From Salvia splendens (taxonomy: Eukaryota > Streptophyta > Magnoliopsida > Lamiales > Lamiaceae): DNA of 64,000 nt. The notes below the pieces were generated by a model. It was not told where the DNA came from. It made no database searches and was given only the letters and a program-made list of their open reading frames with translations. This document shows, in pieces, positions 43,258-55,090 of this stretch. The stretch's first letter is position 1. Each line of letters begins with the position of its first letter. The stretch spans positions 26,350,502 to 26,414,501 of the forward strand of contig NC_056035.1 of assembly GCF_004379255.2 (NCBI RefSeq), read 5' to 3'. The translations under genes were made by a program, and so were the position numbers.

Positions 43258-45841
43258 TTAAGATTTCATAATATAAGCATAAAGAATCTGATTCCAAACA
43301 TCCGGCACTCCTGGAAGACACCAATGCAAACAATCCGCATATTTATTTGGTGTGATGTCTTTCAATGCAACTTTCAGGAACGGCCTATAAATTGATGGAC
43401 GTGCATCTTCTCTATATCCTGATAATTGAGTTGCATTCATATATTCAACTTTAATTCCTCTTTCTTCAAGCTTCTTTAAAGTTGATTCCACAATCTCCAT
43501 CAAGTTTCGGTCAACACCATTTGCCCAATATGTTTCATCAAATATTGGCTTTGTTATGTTGTAGCAACTTGGACTAGTTCCCCAATGTGTCTTTCTACAA
43601 TTTATACCGTTACAATTTTATTAATTAACACTCGTAATAATTGTACCCTTCAAACCTTTTATTTTGTGTGTATATACATAAATAAACACATATATGTACC
43701 CTAGGCGAAAAGGTGAAGCGCTCATGAAGAAAATCTTGGTTCTGTTTCGATCAACTTGAAATTCCACCCATTCTGACCAAGTATTTAAAGCTACTTCATA
43801 CTCACGTACGGACATTTTCACTTGTTTATATATTGCATTAGAATTTTCAAGTGAACCCCACCTGAAAATAAACACCATAAAATCAAAAATGTTAATGACA
43901 ATTAAAATTACAATAACTATTTTCATAAAGTGGTTATTAGAACTTATTAAGTTGCCATTGCACTTATCCGAGACAATATGCCTTTCTCATTATATATAGA
44001 TAACTATTATCATTCTCACGTACATTATTAACTTATACTCCATATGTCCCCAAATAATATGTAATTTGAGTTTGGCACATATTTTAATACGAAATTGGGA
44101 AAGTAAGAGAAAGATAGAGAGAAAAAATAATTAAAGTATTGTTAGTAGAGAATGAGTCTCACCTCATTAGAGTGAAAAGAGTTGACAAAAGTTGAAAGTG
44201 CATAGTCTTGTGGGACGGACTAAAAAGGAAAGAGTGCATATTTTTGTGGGACGGAGGGAGTATTGCATTAGGATGATTACAAGCTTAATTATATTTAAAC
44301 GCCAACACAAAGACAAAGCTATGCCAATCTAAATCTGTATTGACATATACTCATATCATTGTGTCGACATTCTTAATATTATATGATGATTAGTTAGCAA
44401 CGTTAGAAAATTAAGCTACACCCTTGTATTAGGCATATATATACATAGAAACATGGTCGTGCAATAAAAGAATTTAAGTAGATATAATCTTACAAAAGAG
44501 TGATATCTGGAACAGTCCACCATGCAAATGTGTCAAATATAAGTACATCTGCATTAATCCAATTTCTCCCATGCTTCTCTATAGATTGAAACCGTATCGT
44601 GGGTTTACTATCCGCCGAATGACGTATTGGGTCATCACAGTTTGACTCCACTAGATACGGAGACCAGTATGTTCTAATTGTCGCATTATATTCCTTTACA
44701 TGTTTACCAAACACATCAAATCTTAAATGTAAAAAAGATTGTTCAACAATAATTGAAAAAAAAAGAGAAGATTTTCATATCATTATTACCTTTACATACA
44801 AATTATGCGAAACTCCACCCCTTCTTGATAACGGTGGAAGATATGGTTCAATTAGACAAATGAATGATCTCCATTGATTTCTACCCAATGAATCTCCCAC
44901 GAATATAAGCTTTTTATTTCTTAATTTCTCCAATAATGCGGTCCCATTAAACCTAAGTATAGGAACAACAAAACCCACACTAATTAATTAAAAAAATTGT
45001 GAATCTCTATATAGTTATATTATCAAATGCAAATTCTAAATATTATATAAACTCCAAACTTATAATCTGGATTGTTAGAAAATGTCAATATATGACAAAT
45101 AGTAGCAATACAAAATGTCAACACAGTGTCAACGGTTGATGTTGTCCTGACACTGCGTTGATATTTTCTGTTGCTGTCATCTGTTGACAATTTTTAATGG
45201 CCCAAATCATAGTTTGGAGTTTGTAAATATATAGAGTTTGCATTTTGTCACTATCCAGATAGATATAACACAAATTTTCATCCTAATTCATAACTTTCAA
45301 ATGGCTTTTGAAACATTGCAATCGCCAAGTTCCCAATATTTTTGTACAAACTTTGTTCAAATAATTTACAAACACCCTGCTATTCGTAAAATACGAGAAA
45401 TTGCAATGTTTTACAGCCATATCAAGGTAAATTAGAATAAACATTGTGTTACTCTAGAGAATTAACCATAAATTTTCTAGAAATTAATAAAATTTATGTT
45501 AAAAACCTGGGAAGATCGCATTGATGAGGTTGCCATCTCCAATTTTGATATTTCAAATTCTTTCTCCCACTTTTCTCACATGCAAAACTATCTTCCATCA
45601 TAGTACACTCTCCCTCTTTGTAAAGAGGGTATGAAACGTCGTCATAAACCCACTTCCCTGAAAACAAATCACAGCCTGAAATGGTGTTATTATTAGTAAC
45701 AATTTTATTCTCTTTGAAAATAACTAGGTTTTCTTGTGTAACAACGTTGGAGGTGGAATTATCGATTAGATACAAAGCCAACATCAGTACAACGGTGAGG
45801 GGAAAGTATTTCACTACAGATTTCCATCTTACTGCACCCAT
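43258..45841 (-). CDS. TBL: TRICHOME BIREFRINGENCE-LIKE protein, probable polysaccharide O-acetyltransferase
   Basis: Five exons join in frame with GT...AG introns: 45841-45507, 44952-44790, 44693-44494, 43861-43700, 43594-43258, giving 398 residues. Residues 9-26 form one membrane anchor of a type II Golgi protein. The PMR5N domain starts CDLFSGKWVYDD and includes YPLYKEGEC and NWRWQPHQCDLPRF. The esterase GDS box is FVGDSLGRNQW (Ser133). VKEYNATIRTYWSPYLVESN and HGRNWINADVLIFDT follow. The second catalytic motif is DCLHWCLPGVPDVWNQIL (Asp374, His377). Family members acetylate cell-wall polymers, notably xylan; the acceptor here is not predictable. Start, frame and length all fit an intact gene. 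Introns 1 and 3 contain MITEs, and a hAT lies 116 bp past the stop. Confidence 0.9.
44037..44260. mobile_element. Stowaway-type MITE in TBL intron 3
   Basis: The right end GGGACGGAGGGAGTA is the classic Stowaway terminal repeat. The left end CTCCATATGTCCCC is its degenerate partner. TA flanks both sides (44035-44036, 44261-44262), the target duplication of Tc1/mariner-derived MITEs. Length is 224 bp and it has no coding capacity. Confidence 0.85.
45023..45248. mobile_element. Fold-back MITE-like inverted repeat in TBL intron 1
   Basis: Two inverted arms of about 40 bases, including AAACTCCAAACT (45049-45060) and AGTTTGGAGTTT (45211-45222), extend outward to CAAATGCAAA and TTTGCATTTTG. The interior holds further TGTCAAC/GTTGACA inverted words. 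No clear target duplication was found, so the superfamily is open. Confidence 0.65.
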
Positions 45842-46689
45842 TTTCTCTATTTTCTAAAATTAAAAACCTATTAAGACTTTTTAAAGATTTTTGCAACACA
45901 TTATAAACAATATAACCTATTGCATTTATTGGGATTTTATAATTCACACATGTTGAATCATACAAATTTGTGATACAAACTATGGTCAATAAAGTTTTTA
46001 GCTCTTCTGTTTGCAGGATTTCTTTATTTTGATTTGTTCCTTATTAGATATATGCACATTTTTTATTACAGTCCTCTTTAATGATTGTTTCTAAGAAGTA
46101 AGATATTCTCCTAATTTAACGGTAACTTTCTACATTTATTCATAAATATTTTTAAAAATCAATAATTATATAATACTCACAACTTCAATAAATTTAACAA
46201 ATATTTAAAAGTAATTAATTGTTTATAAAGACACAAAATGTACCCAACATTGTGTTCGATACTATATGAATTTCTATTTTTTCATAATTTGACACATAAG
46301 TCAAGCTTTATTTACCAATATAATTTTTTCAAAGTCTGATGTGAAATTAAAAGATAATATTTGAAAACTCTTAACAGTGCCTCCTTACATTTCAAGCCAA
46401 ATTTCGATAACAAACCGACATCATATTTATCGGTAGGAAGTTACCATCAGAACTCATCAACTGTTGGTATTGCCAACAAATATTGGACTACACTAACTTT
46501 TAAAAAAAATATTAAAAATTTATTTTTTAACTCATATAATAGCATGAGTTAAACAGAATATTTAAAAATAATTTATGTATACGTAAATAATTGAATTTAT
46601 TTTTATTACTATAAAAGACAAGTTTATTGCGTTTAAACATATAATATGCGCAATTTAGTTGCTAAATGTGCATGAATAGTATAATTTCA
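45842..46689. other. Upstream region of the TBL gene
   Basis: AT-rich single-copy-looking sequence without a supportable ORF, RNA gene or transposon end. It is the probable promoter region of the TBL gene and borders Athila-like LTR sequence at about 46690. Confidence 0.4.
45934..45941 (-). promoter_or_regulatory. Candidate TATA box of the TBL gene
   Basis: TATAAAAT on the minus strand lies about 95 bases upstream of the TBL start codon, a plausible distance for a plant promoter with a short leader. No other core element is evident. Confidence 0.35.
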
Positions 46690-47572
46690 CACAAGGGGTG
46701 CTAAAGGCAATGTAAGTGAAAAAGGAGAAAAAAGAGGTGCAAAACTGGTCAAGAAGCTACACCTTGGATTCGGAACCAAAAGAAGGCCAACCTAGAAGTT
46801 CTTAAAGGATAGAATTTTCAAATAAAGAAGAATAACCCTAGGGATTTGAGTCATACCGCCCTATAAATAAGGGCAGTAACATGAAGATCATCATCCATTA
46901 TCCATCACTCACTCACTCACAGTTCAAATCCCAATTCCGTCACCTTCCATTTCCGCCATGCCTAGAGTTTCAAACCCAAGCCTTCGGCCACCTGCCAAAG
47001 GAGATGTAGTTAGCTCTCGCCTTCATTTTCAATTTCATGTTTCAGTTTTCGTTTCTAGTTTAGATTTAGAGATTTTTGTAGCTAAGAATTGGATCTACTT
47101 TTATTCGTTGTTTGAATCATATTTTCTACTTGCCTTATCATCTTTATACCGTAGATCTTGCTCGATTTTAAATAATGAAGTTTCGTTTCATTTTTCTTAC
47201 GTCAATCTAGCTAAGATTTAGTTGTTCTGTTTCTAACTTAGTTAAAGTAGATCTGAATATCACTTGATGTTTTACATGTTTTAGTTGACGTAGTTACAAG
47301 TTATGCATGTTTTTAGTTTTGTTATGTTTCCGTCACCCTTGCTTGTTATCTAGGTTGTTTGGATCTAAGTCTGTTTAGTTTCCGTTTATGTTTCCGAGTT
47401 AGATCTTGCATTTACGTCCTTGGAGTTTCAAGATTCATCAATAGAGATTTTTTTTCGTTTTCTGTTAGTTTTGCTTGTTGAAGAAGGAAATACCCAGATC
47501 CAAGAGTGGGACAAAAAATATGCTTTATGCTTTTCATACCGATTGCTTTTTAAGCTTTTCTGCATTAGGCAG
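46690..47572 (+). repeat. Athila-like LTR fragment
   Basis: A CCCTATAAATAAGG TATA box at 46859-46872 is followed by CATGAAGATCATCATCCAT, closely resembling the TATA-leader arrangement of LTR H (47935 onward). The usual TGATARGGCTCG start is not present, so the left end is truncated. A short ORF at 46958 is leader sequence without recognisable domains. Confidence 0.55.
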
Positions 47573-48940
47573 TGATAGGGCTCGTTTCAAGCATGGTTTA
47601 TTGGTAGTTATTACACTAATCGGGGTACTAATGTTGGAAAAAAGTAGTCGTTTAAGTTTGCAGGAACTGGAAAGAGTTGTAGCGGCTAGGTGTAGAAGCA
47701 ACTTGATCAATTTAGAAAAGAAGCGGAAAACTGGCCAGAACTGAAGGCAAATTGATCACTTGGCGACAAGCGGAGCACTGAGCCGGATAGATTGGTGAGT
47801 TGATCAAGAGGGGCCAATTACGTTAAGATATGAGATGATGAGTCAGAGGAGAGAGAAACAAGGAACGTCCATCTTAGCAAGGGCATTAATGCCAAATCAG
47901 GGGAATCTTGCCCTAGGGATTGGTGCCTAAGTCGTCCTATAAATAGAGGAGGACATGAAGAAGAAAATCATCATCGATCACTCAACACGCTGCATTCTCA
48001 TATACACTTAGGCAGTAGATAGTATGGGGCAAGGAATTAGCAGCCGTTGGAGTTGAAGTTCTACCACTACATCCCTCTCTTCTTCCTCATCTAGGAAGAA
48101 GAGAGCTGAATCTTCGAAGAAGTCCTTCATCTGTTTGTTTTTTTCTTACACCCTAAGGGGTCGAAACATTGTTACTCTGTTTTCAGTTTATCTTTTCCGG
48201 ATAATTTCTGAATCTTAGTTGGTTTGATGTTTACCTTTTAGTTAACTCTTGTTGCATTTTGTTTTGTTTCTTGATCTTGAATCTGAGTATGGAATTTTGG
48301 ATCGAAGTTGCGATTGTTGAAGTTTGTTTATAAAATGAAGTTTTTGTTGCGATGTATTTCAGTTCTGATGTTTCCTGAGTTGCAACTTGTTTTGTCTGAG
48401 TTCGGTTCTGTTCGATCCTTGTTTAAAATCAAGATTTGAGTTTAATGTTTAGAGCTGTCTGAATATGAGTTTATGATGTCGGTTGCATTGAGTTGGAATA
48501 TTACTCTTGATTTGTTTTATGTACGTATGAATTGTATGGATCTTCCTCAGATTTGTTTTGTAGGTTGTTTTATGTTAAATGCTTTGTTTGGATCTGCCAT
48601 GGATGCTTAGCTAATTTACTTTTGTTGATCGTAGAAGAAGGCCGTAGTTAGTTAGAGTAACCGTTCCAGTCAACTTTTTCGTCATAGCAGCTTTTCGGTA
48701 GTCCCGATTACTTTTCGCAGTCGTACTTTTAGTTGAGTTGATTAGTTGGATATGTGTTGTTTTAACCCTAGCTAGTTTAGTTGATCAGTTTAATTTGTGT
48801 CTTGAGCAGTCTAGTTTCTAAGTCAAACTTAACCCACTTTAAAGCGTGGCAGCAGCCAAAACCTCTCAAATGTTCCAAACACAACTCGACACACCTCTGT
48901 TTCTGTGGGATTCGACCATTACTTCCCTTAACTAGTTAAT
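47573..48940 (+). repeat. LTR H: Athila-like LTR, interrupted by element F
   Basis: It starts TGATAGGGCTCGTTTCAAGC at 47573. CCTATAAATAGAGG lies near 47937, and the conserved GCGTGGCAGCAGCC and CTGTGGGATTCGACC runs lie near 48845 and 48904. It stops at 48940, where TGTCACGGCCGCCC of element F begins; the remaining LTR end must lie right of the window. Confidence 0.65.
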
Positions 48941-49631
48941 TGTCACGGCCGCCCTTACTAAGGATAGTAAAGACGGGGAAATCGTGACTAGGGAAGGGAC
49001 TAAGGAGCGGGGAAGAAGAAGGGAAAAATAATGAAAGACAACATCTTAAACAAAGCTTCAAAAGAAAAGTTTTAATCGATTAAATAATTAAGCAGCGGGT
49101 TAATATCTTAAGGTAATTAATGTCATAATGTAGTGTAGAGCAAAACGAAAGACTTTATCAAGAACGATTCGAAATTTAATTCAAGATAAACAAGATAAAC
49201 AATTAAATCTACAAAAATAATTCCCTCTCCTAATTAATAGGAGATTTCAAAAATCTCAAGGGATGGCCAAGGGGTCGAAAATCATGTAGAATAGCATAGG
49301 GATAATTTGGTTTGGATTTAATTTGGATAAATATCCCAAAACAATTAATTAAATCCAAGAAAGAAAGTATTATTTCCAATAAGTAGGATGACTGAAAATT
49401 TCAAATAAAATGGCTAGAATGATTATGCATTATCCCATTTAAGTTAATTCATACATTGGAAGCTTAATCACATTAACTCACGAAACTCACAACAACTAAT
49501 TCCACAAAATTAACTCACAACAACTCAATTTCCACAAAAGAAAATCTCATTCAACATCTACATTAATTAAAATAAAATAAGCCATCAAATAAAAATAATA
49601 AAAAAAAGTTACAAATTTCCGGGGTGCTACA
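48941..49631 (-). repeat. F LTR 1, internally deleted (691 bp)
   Basis: Both ends are intact (TGTCACGGCC and GGTGCTACA). Relative to LTR 2, about 2.36 kb is missing between sequences equivalent to 58200 (GATTCGAAA) and 60559 (TTTAATTCAAG). The loss includes the TATA and telo-box region. Confidence 0.8.
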
Positions 49632-49762
49632 TCCTTCCCCTCTTAACAGAAATTTCGTCCCGAAATTTGGTCATCTCACAAAAACAAATCGGGGTACTTC
49701 TCTTTCATCTTATCTTCTAACTCCCACGTGGCTTCCTATGTTCGCATGCTTATGTCGCAGTA

Positions 49763-51355
49763 TGATAGAGGGAGAAGATGAGACTATGACTCTGTGTGTG
49801 TGTATCAACTGGCCAGGAGGGTACCTAGACCTAGCTGTGTCATTGGGTCTGTGTCTATCTTCCCTATCAACAAAAAAATACCTCAACCCACTTCTACTGG
49901 CTAGTATAGTGGAGTAAGGGTCGAATCCCACAGAGATGGACGTAGGCGAGATACACTTGCGATGACATTCTGGGAGCGGTTGGTTAGCTACCACGCTTTT
50001 TTTGGGGTTGAGTTTTACCTAGTCGGAAAATGAAATGGAACCTATACCCCTCCTGACCAGTAGGTCAGGGTGGGCTCTAAATGCTGCATGCTAAAAGAAA
50101 TTAAAATGCGTGTGTAAACTAAGGTGTGAGTGTGCATGTGAGAAGCTACTAGACGAAACATACTAAAAATGGCTAGACAAAAGGTAAAGGGAATCAAAGG
50201 ACATGCTGGCAGACTGTCTGCTGGGTGTGCAGAAAAGCAGAAAAAGTGCAAGTACAAAAGCATAAAGCAACAAAAGCAACACAAGTGGTCCCATTCTTTG
50301 ATTGTGACATTTTCTTCTTCACCAAGCTAAACTAACAAGATCTGACAAACTCCATTGATGAATGCTCAAGCTTGAAAATTCGTGAATGCAATATTTAACT
50401 TGAAATCAAGAACGAAAGCTAAGAACACTGAGATCTACGCAAACTGGTCAGCGGAACTGGGTGACAGAAACAAGCAGAAACGAATTCCATGCATTTTTTA
50501 GGAACTTAACCTGATTAAAACTTGTAAGCACTTGAAGAAAAACTAGATCTAACTAAGCAAAGCAGATTTAAGCACTTAAACAACAGAAATCAACATCAAA
50601 CTACCAGATCCAGCTACTAGGCATAAAGAGATAATAAGTAAGCTGAAACACTAAATAAAACCACAATAAACTTCATTGCATTCAAGATCATCACCCAAAA
50701 GATGTTCCAAGTAAGTAGCTACTAGAATCCAAGTCAAAGGCAAGCAAAAACAAGTACTTAGACTAAGAAATCTTAAAAACAAAGCAAGTAAAAGATTGTT
50801 TGGCTCATCGGAAACTGAAACTGGAGGAATTTCTGGAACTACGACGGCTGGAATGAATCAGGCATGATGCTCCTCGCCGGCAGGTGGCCGGAATCTTCAA
50901 GTCAGGCTGCTGGATTTAGATGGTACTAAGAGCTAGTGGAGCTATTCTCCTCAAAAGTGATGTAGTAGTGATGATAAGTCCTAAGTGAAGTGGTGTCAAA
51001 ATTCCTCTCTTTTCTTTATGTTCAGCTCCTATTTATAGGGTGGCTTGCCCTAATTTCTAGGACCTTCTCTTCATGTGGAATGACAATTTTACCCTTCTTT
51101 AGATAGGTGATTATTCCAAGCAAGTCCTTCCTTCTCGTGTCCAGTTCTGTAGCATCCATCCTGACCAGTTTGCGTATTTTCTGCTCATACTAACCAGTTT
51201 GCACACTTTTCGCAGCTTTTTCACTTGAATTCCTTCTGAACCTTTTCTCCTGATTTAGTACTTCAACCTACACACTTTAACAACTATTTTGCAGATATTA
51301 TCCAATAAAGCACCTTATAATGGTCAGTAACCAAGGCCGAGAACGAGACTGATCA
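49763..51355 (-). repeat. 3' LTR of element G
   Basis: On the minus strand it runs from TGATCAGTCTCGTTCTCGG at 51355 to CTATCA at 49763. The pre-LTR sequence GTTAAGTGTGAGCAGTT (51356-51372) is the same as that before the 3' LTR of element A. A CTATAAATAGG TATA box lies near 51030. Confidence 0.88.
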
Positions 51356-51372
51356 AACTGCTCACACTTAAC

Positions 51373-52747
51373 ACATACTTGTCCTCAAGTATGAAGAAAC
51401 AAGATAAATAAAAATAATGAGTTGAGTTCGCAAGCCTGGTTACCTCCCTTCACCGACCTAAGACTCTAAAACTTAAAAGACTCTTCAACACATAGATCAC
51501 TCACAGAAAACAAAAACAAGAAAACGGACAAAAGAAAAAAAAAACTCATAACACAGGCTATATTTTCAATCAATCCTCCCCCTTGGGTTGAATTAATCCG
51601 GCTATAAACAACTTCGAAATTCTGCCGCCCCCTTTTTCCTTCCCAGTCAGTATATCTGCTCGTCAAGATCACCCACACTCTCGGCCAAACACCAGATTCA
51701 CTGTCGCTCATTCCTCACTAGGGATGTTAGGACTGTTTTCTCTCAAAATGTTGAACCACAGATGCTTCAGACTCAGATCTCACGTGCGGCTCCTGAAGGG
51801 TTTTAAGGCTTGTAACATGGCTATTGGTTTGTAGTGTATGGGGTAGATGTTCCTAAGGCTCTAAGGTTCAGAAACTACTACTTTATTTCGATGTGGGGGA
51901 ACAGTGTGCATTTGGGCTCTTGGCTGTTGCTTCTCTTCGGCTGGACGTTTTTTGATATTGGACTCCAACTGGTCAGTAGCTTCTTTGTGGCTTCGCCACC
52001 CTTATTCCTTCTTCTTTCTTTTTGTGGTCAAGTGTTTTCGACCATTTTCTTCAACATTTCTTTATGTAGCTTCGCCACCCTTATTCCTTCTTATTTTTTT
52101 GGACCTGGGATTTTTCCTGGTCGATTTTCTCCTTTCCTCTCGATTTCTTTCTCCAGTTGGTTTTTCTTGTATGTCCTCCTGGCCAGTCGCCTTCTTGCCT
52201 TATGCCTCGCACTCACACAGTCCCTGTGGTTATTGGGTTATATCTGGGTATAGATTTAGCTAGAAAAAGGGGTTCTAAGGGATGTTTTTTTAGGGGGGTT
52301 TCCTACTGCCTTCAGGACTTGCTACACGTGGTCACCTTACCCTAGACATCATGTGGCAGCCACTCTTTTCTTTTCTAAATTGGTGGAAAGTGGTTCCACT
52401 TAGGCTTATAACTCACCATTTAAGAGGGCTTTTGTATCTGGCTCTAACGATGAGTTTTTCTCTCATACTTGCATCATCCATACTGACTAGGAGATACTAA
52501 GAAAGGTGGTTTCTACTCTTGGTGTGTTTTATTTCCATCGATCATCTCTCCTTAAGATTGGATCAGTTGAGTTTTAAGCCAAAACATATATACAATTATA
52601 CTGGCCATTATCTCCTCCTCCCACTTCATCCTTGCTTGTCTTCACGCAAGTTTAGTGAAGTGGAAAACATGATGACCAGTATCCAACACATAGAAGCACA
52701 AAATACCAGAAAACACATAACACATGGAAAACATATTATATATGAAA
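51373..52747 (-). other. 3' untranslated part of element G
   Basis: This is long untranslated sequence between the hairpins and the 3' LTR. Plus-strand frames here (51834-52263) are Phe/Leu/Ser-rich by composition only. A 24-base run GCTTCGCCACCCTTATTCC... occurs twice, at 51990 and 52069. CTGACCAGT/ACTGGTCAG words are frequent. Confidence 0.5.
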
Positions 52748-53018
52748 CTTCTCACACTTAGACTATGCAATAGGCTAACTGGGAGAAGAATAACGATCAT
52801 AGAGAACACATAGACAATGTGGAACAAGAACTAATATGCAAAACATACTATGTCAACAAAAACTTCTCACACTTAGACTATGCAATAGGCTAAGTGGGAG
52901 AAGGTATAGGACTCACATAAAAAAAACACAAAACAAAGACAACTTCTAAACATCCTAAACACATATAACGTTGTAAACCCTCGTCTTCTCACACTTAGAC
53001 TATGGAATAGGCTAAGTG
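52748..53018 (-). repeat. Three 41-nt hairpin motifs in the 3' untranslated part of element G
   Basis: Copies lie at 52748-52788, 52863-52903 and 52985-53018. On the plus strand the design is CTTCTCACACTTAG, then ACTATGCAATAGG, then CTAAGTGGGAGAAG; the outer arms pair at 13 of 14 positions and CTAT/ATAG pairs inside. The third copy has lost part of its right arm. Element A has the same motif at 13721-13761. Confidence 0.8.
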
Positions 53019-53137
53019 TTATGAATGAGGGTATACGCTTGCTAAAACATGTACAAAAAATAGAAACAACACAACTACAAAAAAAAAACTCAAGTTTACT
53101 GAAAATAAAAAGAAAGCTAACTGGTCAACTGGTAGGG

Positions 53138-53392
53138 TCAGTCATCTTCTCCTCTGGATCCTCTTTGGTCAGGAGCCTTGTGCAGTTTCCTTCTCGGGTT
53201 CCTTTGTTGGTACACATCAGGGGTGTCACTCTTTTTCTTATGATTCTTGAAAGTCCCCTTAATTTTCCTCTTTTCCATGGGCCGCAGATGATGGTTGTTG
53301 GGGACCTTGCTCCCAATCAGTTTGGGCACTTGTCCCAACTTCTTGATGATAATGGCCGATAGGACCACCCTGGGCTTCTTTGTCTCCTTCTT
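53138..53392 (-). pseudogene. In-frame continuation of the element G gag after one stop codon
   Basis: Directly after the TAA the same frame stays open for 84 codons: KKETKKPRVVLSAI, then VPNNHHLRPMEKRKIKG and TFKNHKKKSDTP, ending at 53138. The LRP-x-E-x-(K/R)KI-x-GT(F/Y)-x-NHKK motif also ends the gag of element A (about 6043-6100). Conservation past the stop indicates that the stop is recent, or is read through. The motif is basic and could contact nucleic acid, but no family assignment is possible. Confidence 0.55.
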
Positions 53393-55075
53393 TTACTTTG
53401 CTGCCCCACTGCCTTTCCTCTTTCTTTCTTGGTTGCATTTTCCTTCTTTGTCTTGATTTTCATGTAAGTCGGTTTCTGGTACTGGTGTCCCTTTCTGGGC
53501 AGCAGGGATGGCAAGTGGATTGTCGAGGTTGGCCTCCTGTACTGGCTGGGAGAAAGTTGCAGTCGGGTTCTGCCCAGGTTTTGTAGGAGAATCCCCTTCC
53601 TGGATAGTAAGGGTCGATGACTGATGTCCAGTCTCTGACTTGGTTGTAGCATGTTTTGGGTCCTCCCCAGGTTTTGTAGGAGGTCCACTATCTTCCTGGC
53701 CAGTATCAGTGTCCTTGCTCTTCTTTTTGTTGCAAGAAGTCTTGTCCTCCTCGCTTGAGATCTCTACAAGATCATGAACCTTGTCGGGCCCCTTCTTTTT
53801 CTCAATCCTATGCCTGATGATTCGCCTCGATGCGCGCTTTAGCCCTTGTTTTCTCTCTGCCTTCTTCTCGGTCAGTTGGTGAGCCCCAGTGGCTCTAGCG
53901 AATCTTGACTTCTGATAAATAGTCTCTTCAATATCCTCTTCATCAGGTTCTTTAGTGGTTTCCCTTGAATTCTCTTTCGGACCTTGATTGATTTGAGGTT
54001 CAGCAACTGGTTCAGTTTCATCAGGACTACTCCTCTTGGTCAGTATGTCTCCCTTATCCTTCGTCTTGCTTGATTCCCTAAATGACTCCTTCCGTTCAGG
54101 CTCCTTGTAGGATGTTCCTGACCACAATGTCACCTTCCTCACATTAGCCTTGTCAGTTATGTGCACCGTAACTGGGAGCCTTTCCGCATTCCCACAAATC
54201 TCTTTCATCGAACTGGCCAGGTAGGACAGTTGCTTATTCAGCATGTCCATATTTTCCTTATGCTCTTTCTGGGCGTTTTGCATGCCTTGCACCACTTCAT
54301 TATTTGACTGAAATTCGCTCCTCATGGTTTGTTGGTAAGCAAGCATCTCTCCCATCATCTCTTCCATAGATCTTCCTAACTTGTTTTGGTGTAGGAAATG
54401 GTTAGGATTGTGCTGATGGTGGGGATTATACTGGGTGTTAGGGTATGGGTGGTAGGTATAGTTTGGCTGAATTTGATGAGAGGGGTACTGGCCGAATTGG
54501 TTAGAGTTGTGGGGTTGACTGTGATTGGGATTCAGGTGGTGTAGGTAGGGATTTTGCTGGTGATGGGAGTTATACTGGCCGTTGGGATGCGACTGGTAGA
54601 TGGGATGGTTTTGATTATAAGGGTAGTTTGGCTGATTTTGGTGTGAAGGGTACTGACTGAACTGGTTGGGGTGGTGATACTGGTTCGGGTTAGGGCATAG
54701 GTGATTTTGGCAATGTTGGGGTGAGTGAGATTGGTAATTCTGGTTTCCCATCTGATATTGTGGCACATAGGTGGTATTTTGATATGGATTTGGTGGGTGC
54801 GGATTATGCTGGTTTCTTCCTGACCAGTTCGGCTGTGAATCTTGGGCCGGGGGTCCATCGTATGCATTCTGAGGTGGGTTGGGATGTTTAGAGTTTCCCT
54901 CTCCCCATCTAAAGTCCAGGTGTTCTCTCCAAGGCGTGTCCTCCTGCTTTTCAGGATTCCAGTTCATATTTGAATTCCAAAGCCCAGTCGTATTTGAATA
55001 GTGATCCTCTTGGGCAGTTACCATGGTGGCATTGACTGGAGGAACTTGCGGTTTACTCTTCTCAATTGCTGACAA
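53393..55075 (-). CDS. Gag C-terminal extension of element G, 560-codon open frame
   Basis: This is the longest uninterrupted frame in the window. It is the downstream part of gag, not a separate gene; there is no ATG at its start, and it opens after an in-frame TAG at 55091-55093. Residues 60-232 are extremely rich in Asn, Gln, His, Pro and Tyr, and include a 55-residue-period repeat (QFSQYPSHQNQPNY at 138, QFGQYPSHQIQPNY at 193). Residues 236-292 form a predicted coiled coil (SMEEMMGEML to LSYLASSMKEI), followed by VRKVTLWSG, the counterpart of the Athila LRSG motif. The rest is Lys/Glu-rich and disordered, with two TKPG repeats. There is no protease motif. The frame ends GSGAAK with a single TAA, beyond which it continues open to 53138. 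Confidence 0.7.
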   Translation of the reverse strand: MSAIEKSKPQVPPVNATMVTAQEDHYSNTTGLWNSNMNWNPEKQEDTPWREHLDFRWGEGNSKHPNPPQNAYDGPPAQDSQPNWSGRNQHNPHPPNPYQNTTYVPQYQMGNQNYQSHSPQHCQNHLCPNPNQYHHPNQFSQYPSHQNQPNYPYNQNHPIYQSHPNGQYNSHHQQNPYLHHLNPNHSQPHNSNQFGQYPSHQIQPNYTYHPYPNTQYNPHHQHNPNHFLHQNKLGRSMEEMMGEMLAYQQTMRSEFQSNNEVVQGMQNAQKEHKENMDMLNKQLSYLASSMKEICGNAERLPVTVHITDKANVRKVTLWSGTSYKEPERKESFRESSKTKDKGDILTKRSSPDETEPVAEPQINQGPKENSRETTKEPDEEDIEETIYQKSRFARATGAHQLTEKKAERKQGLKRASRRIIRHRIEKKKGPDKVHDLVEISSEEDKTSCNKKKSKDTDTGQEDSGPPTKPGEDPKHATTKSETGHQSSTLTIQEGDSPTKPGQNPTATFSQPVQEANLDNPLAIPAAQKGTPVPETDLHENQDKEGKCNQERKRKGSGAAK

Positions 55076-55090
55076 AAGTTCCCTCTCGAG

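Noticed and set aside
51834..52263. Hydrophobic Phe/Leu/Ser-rich frames that look like a membrane protein
   Set aside because: The T-rich 3' untranslated part of element G gives such translations; two overlapping frames look alike and there is an internal nucleotide repeat.
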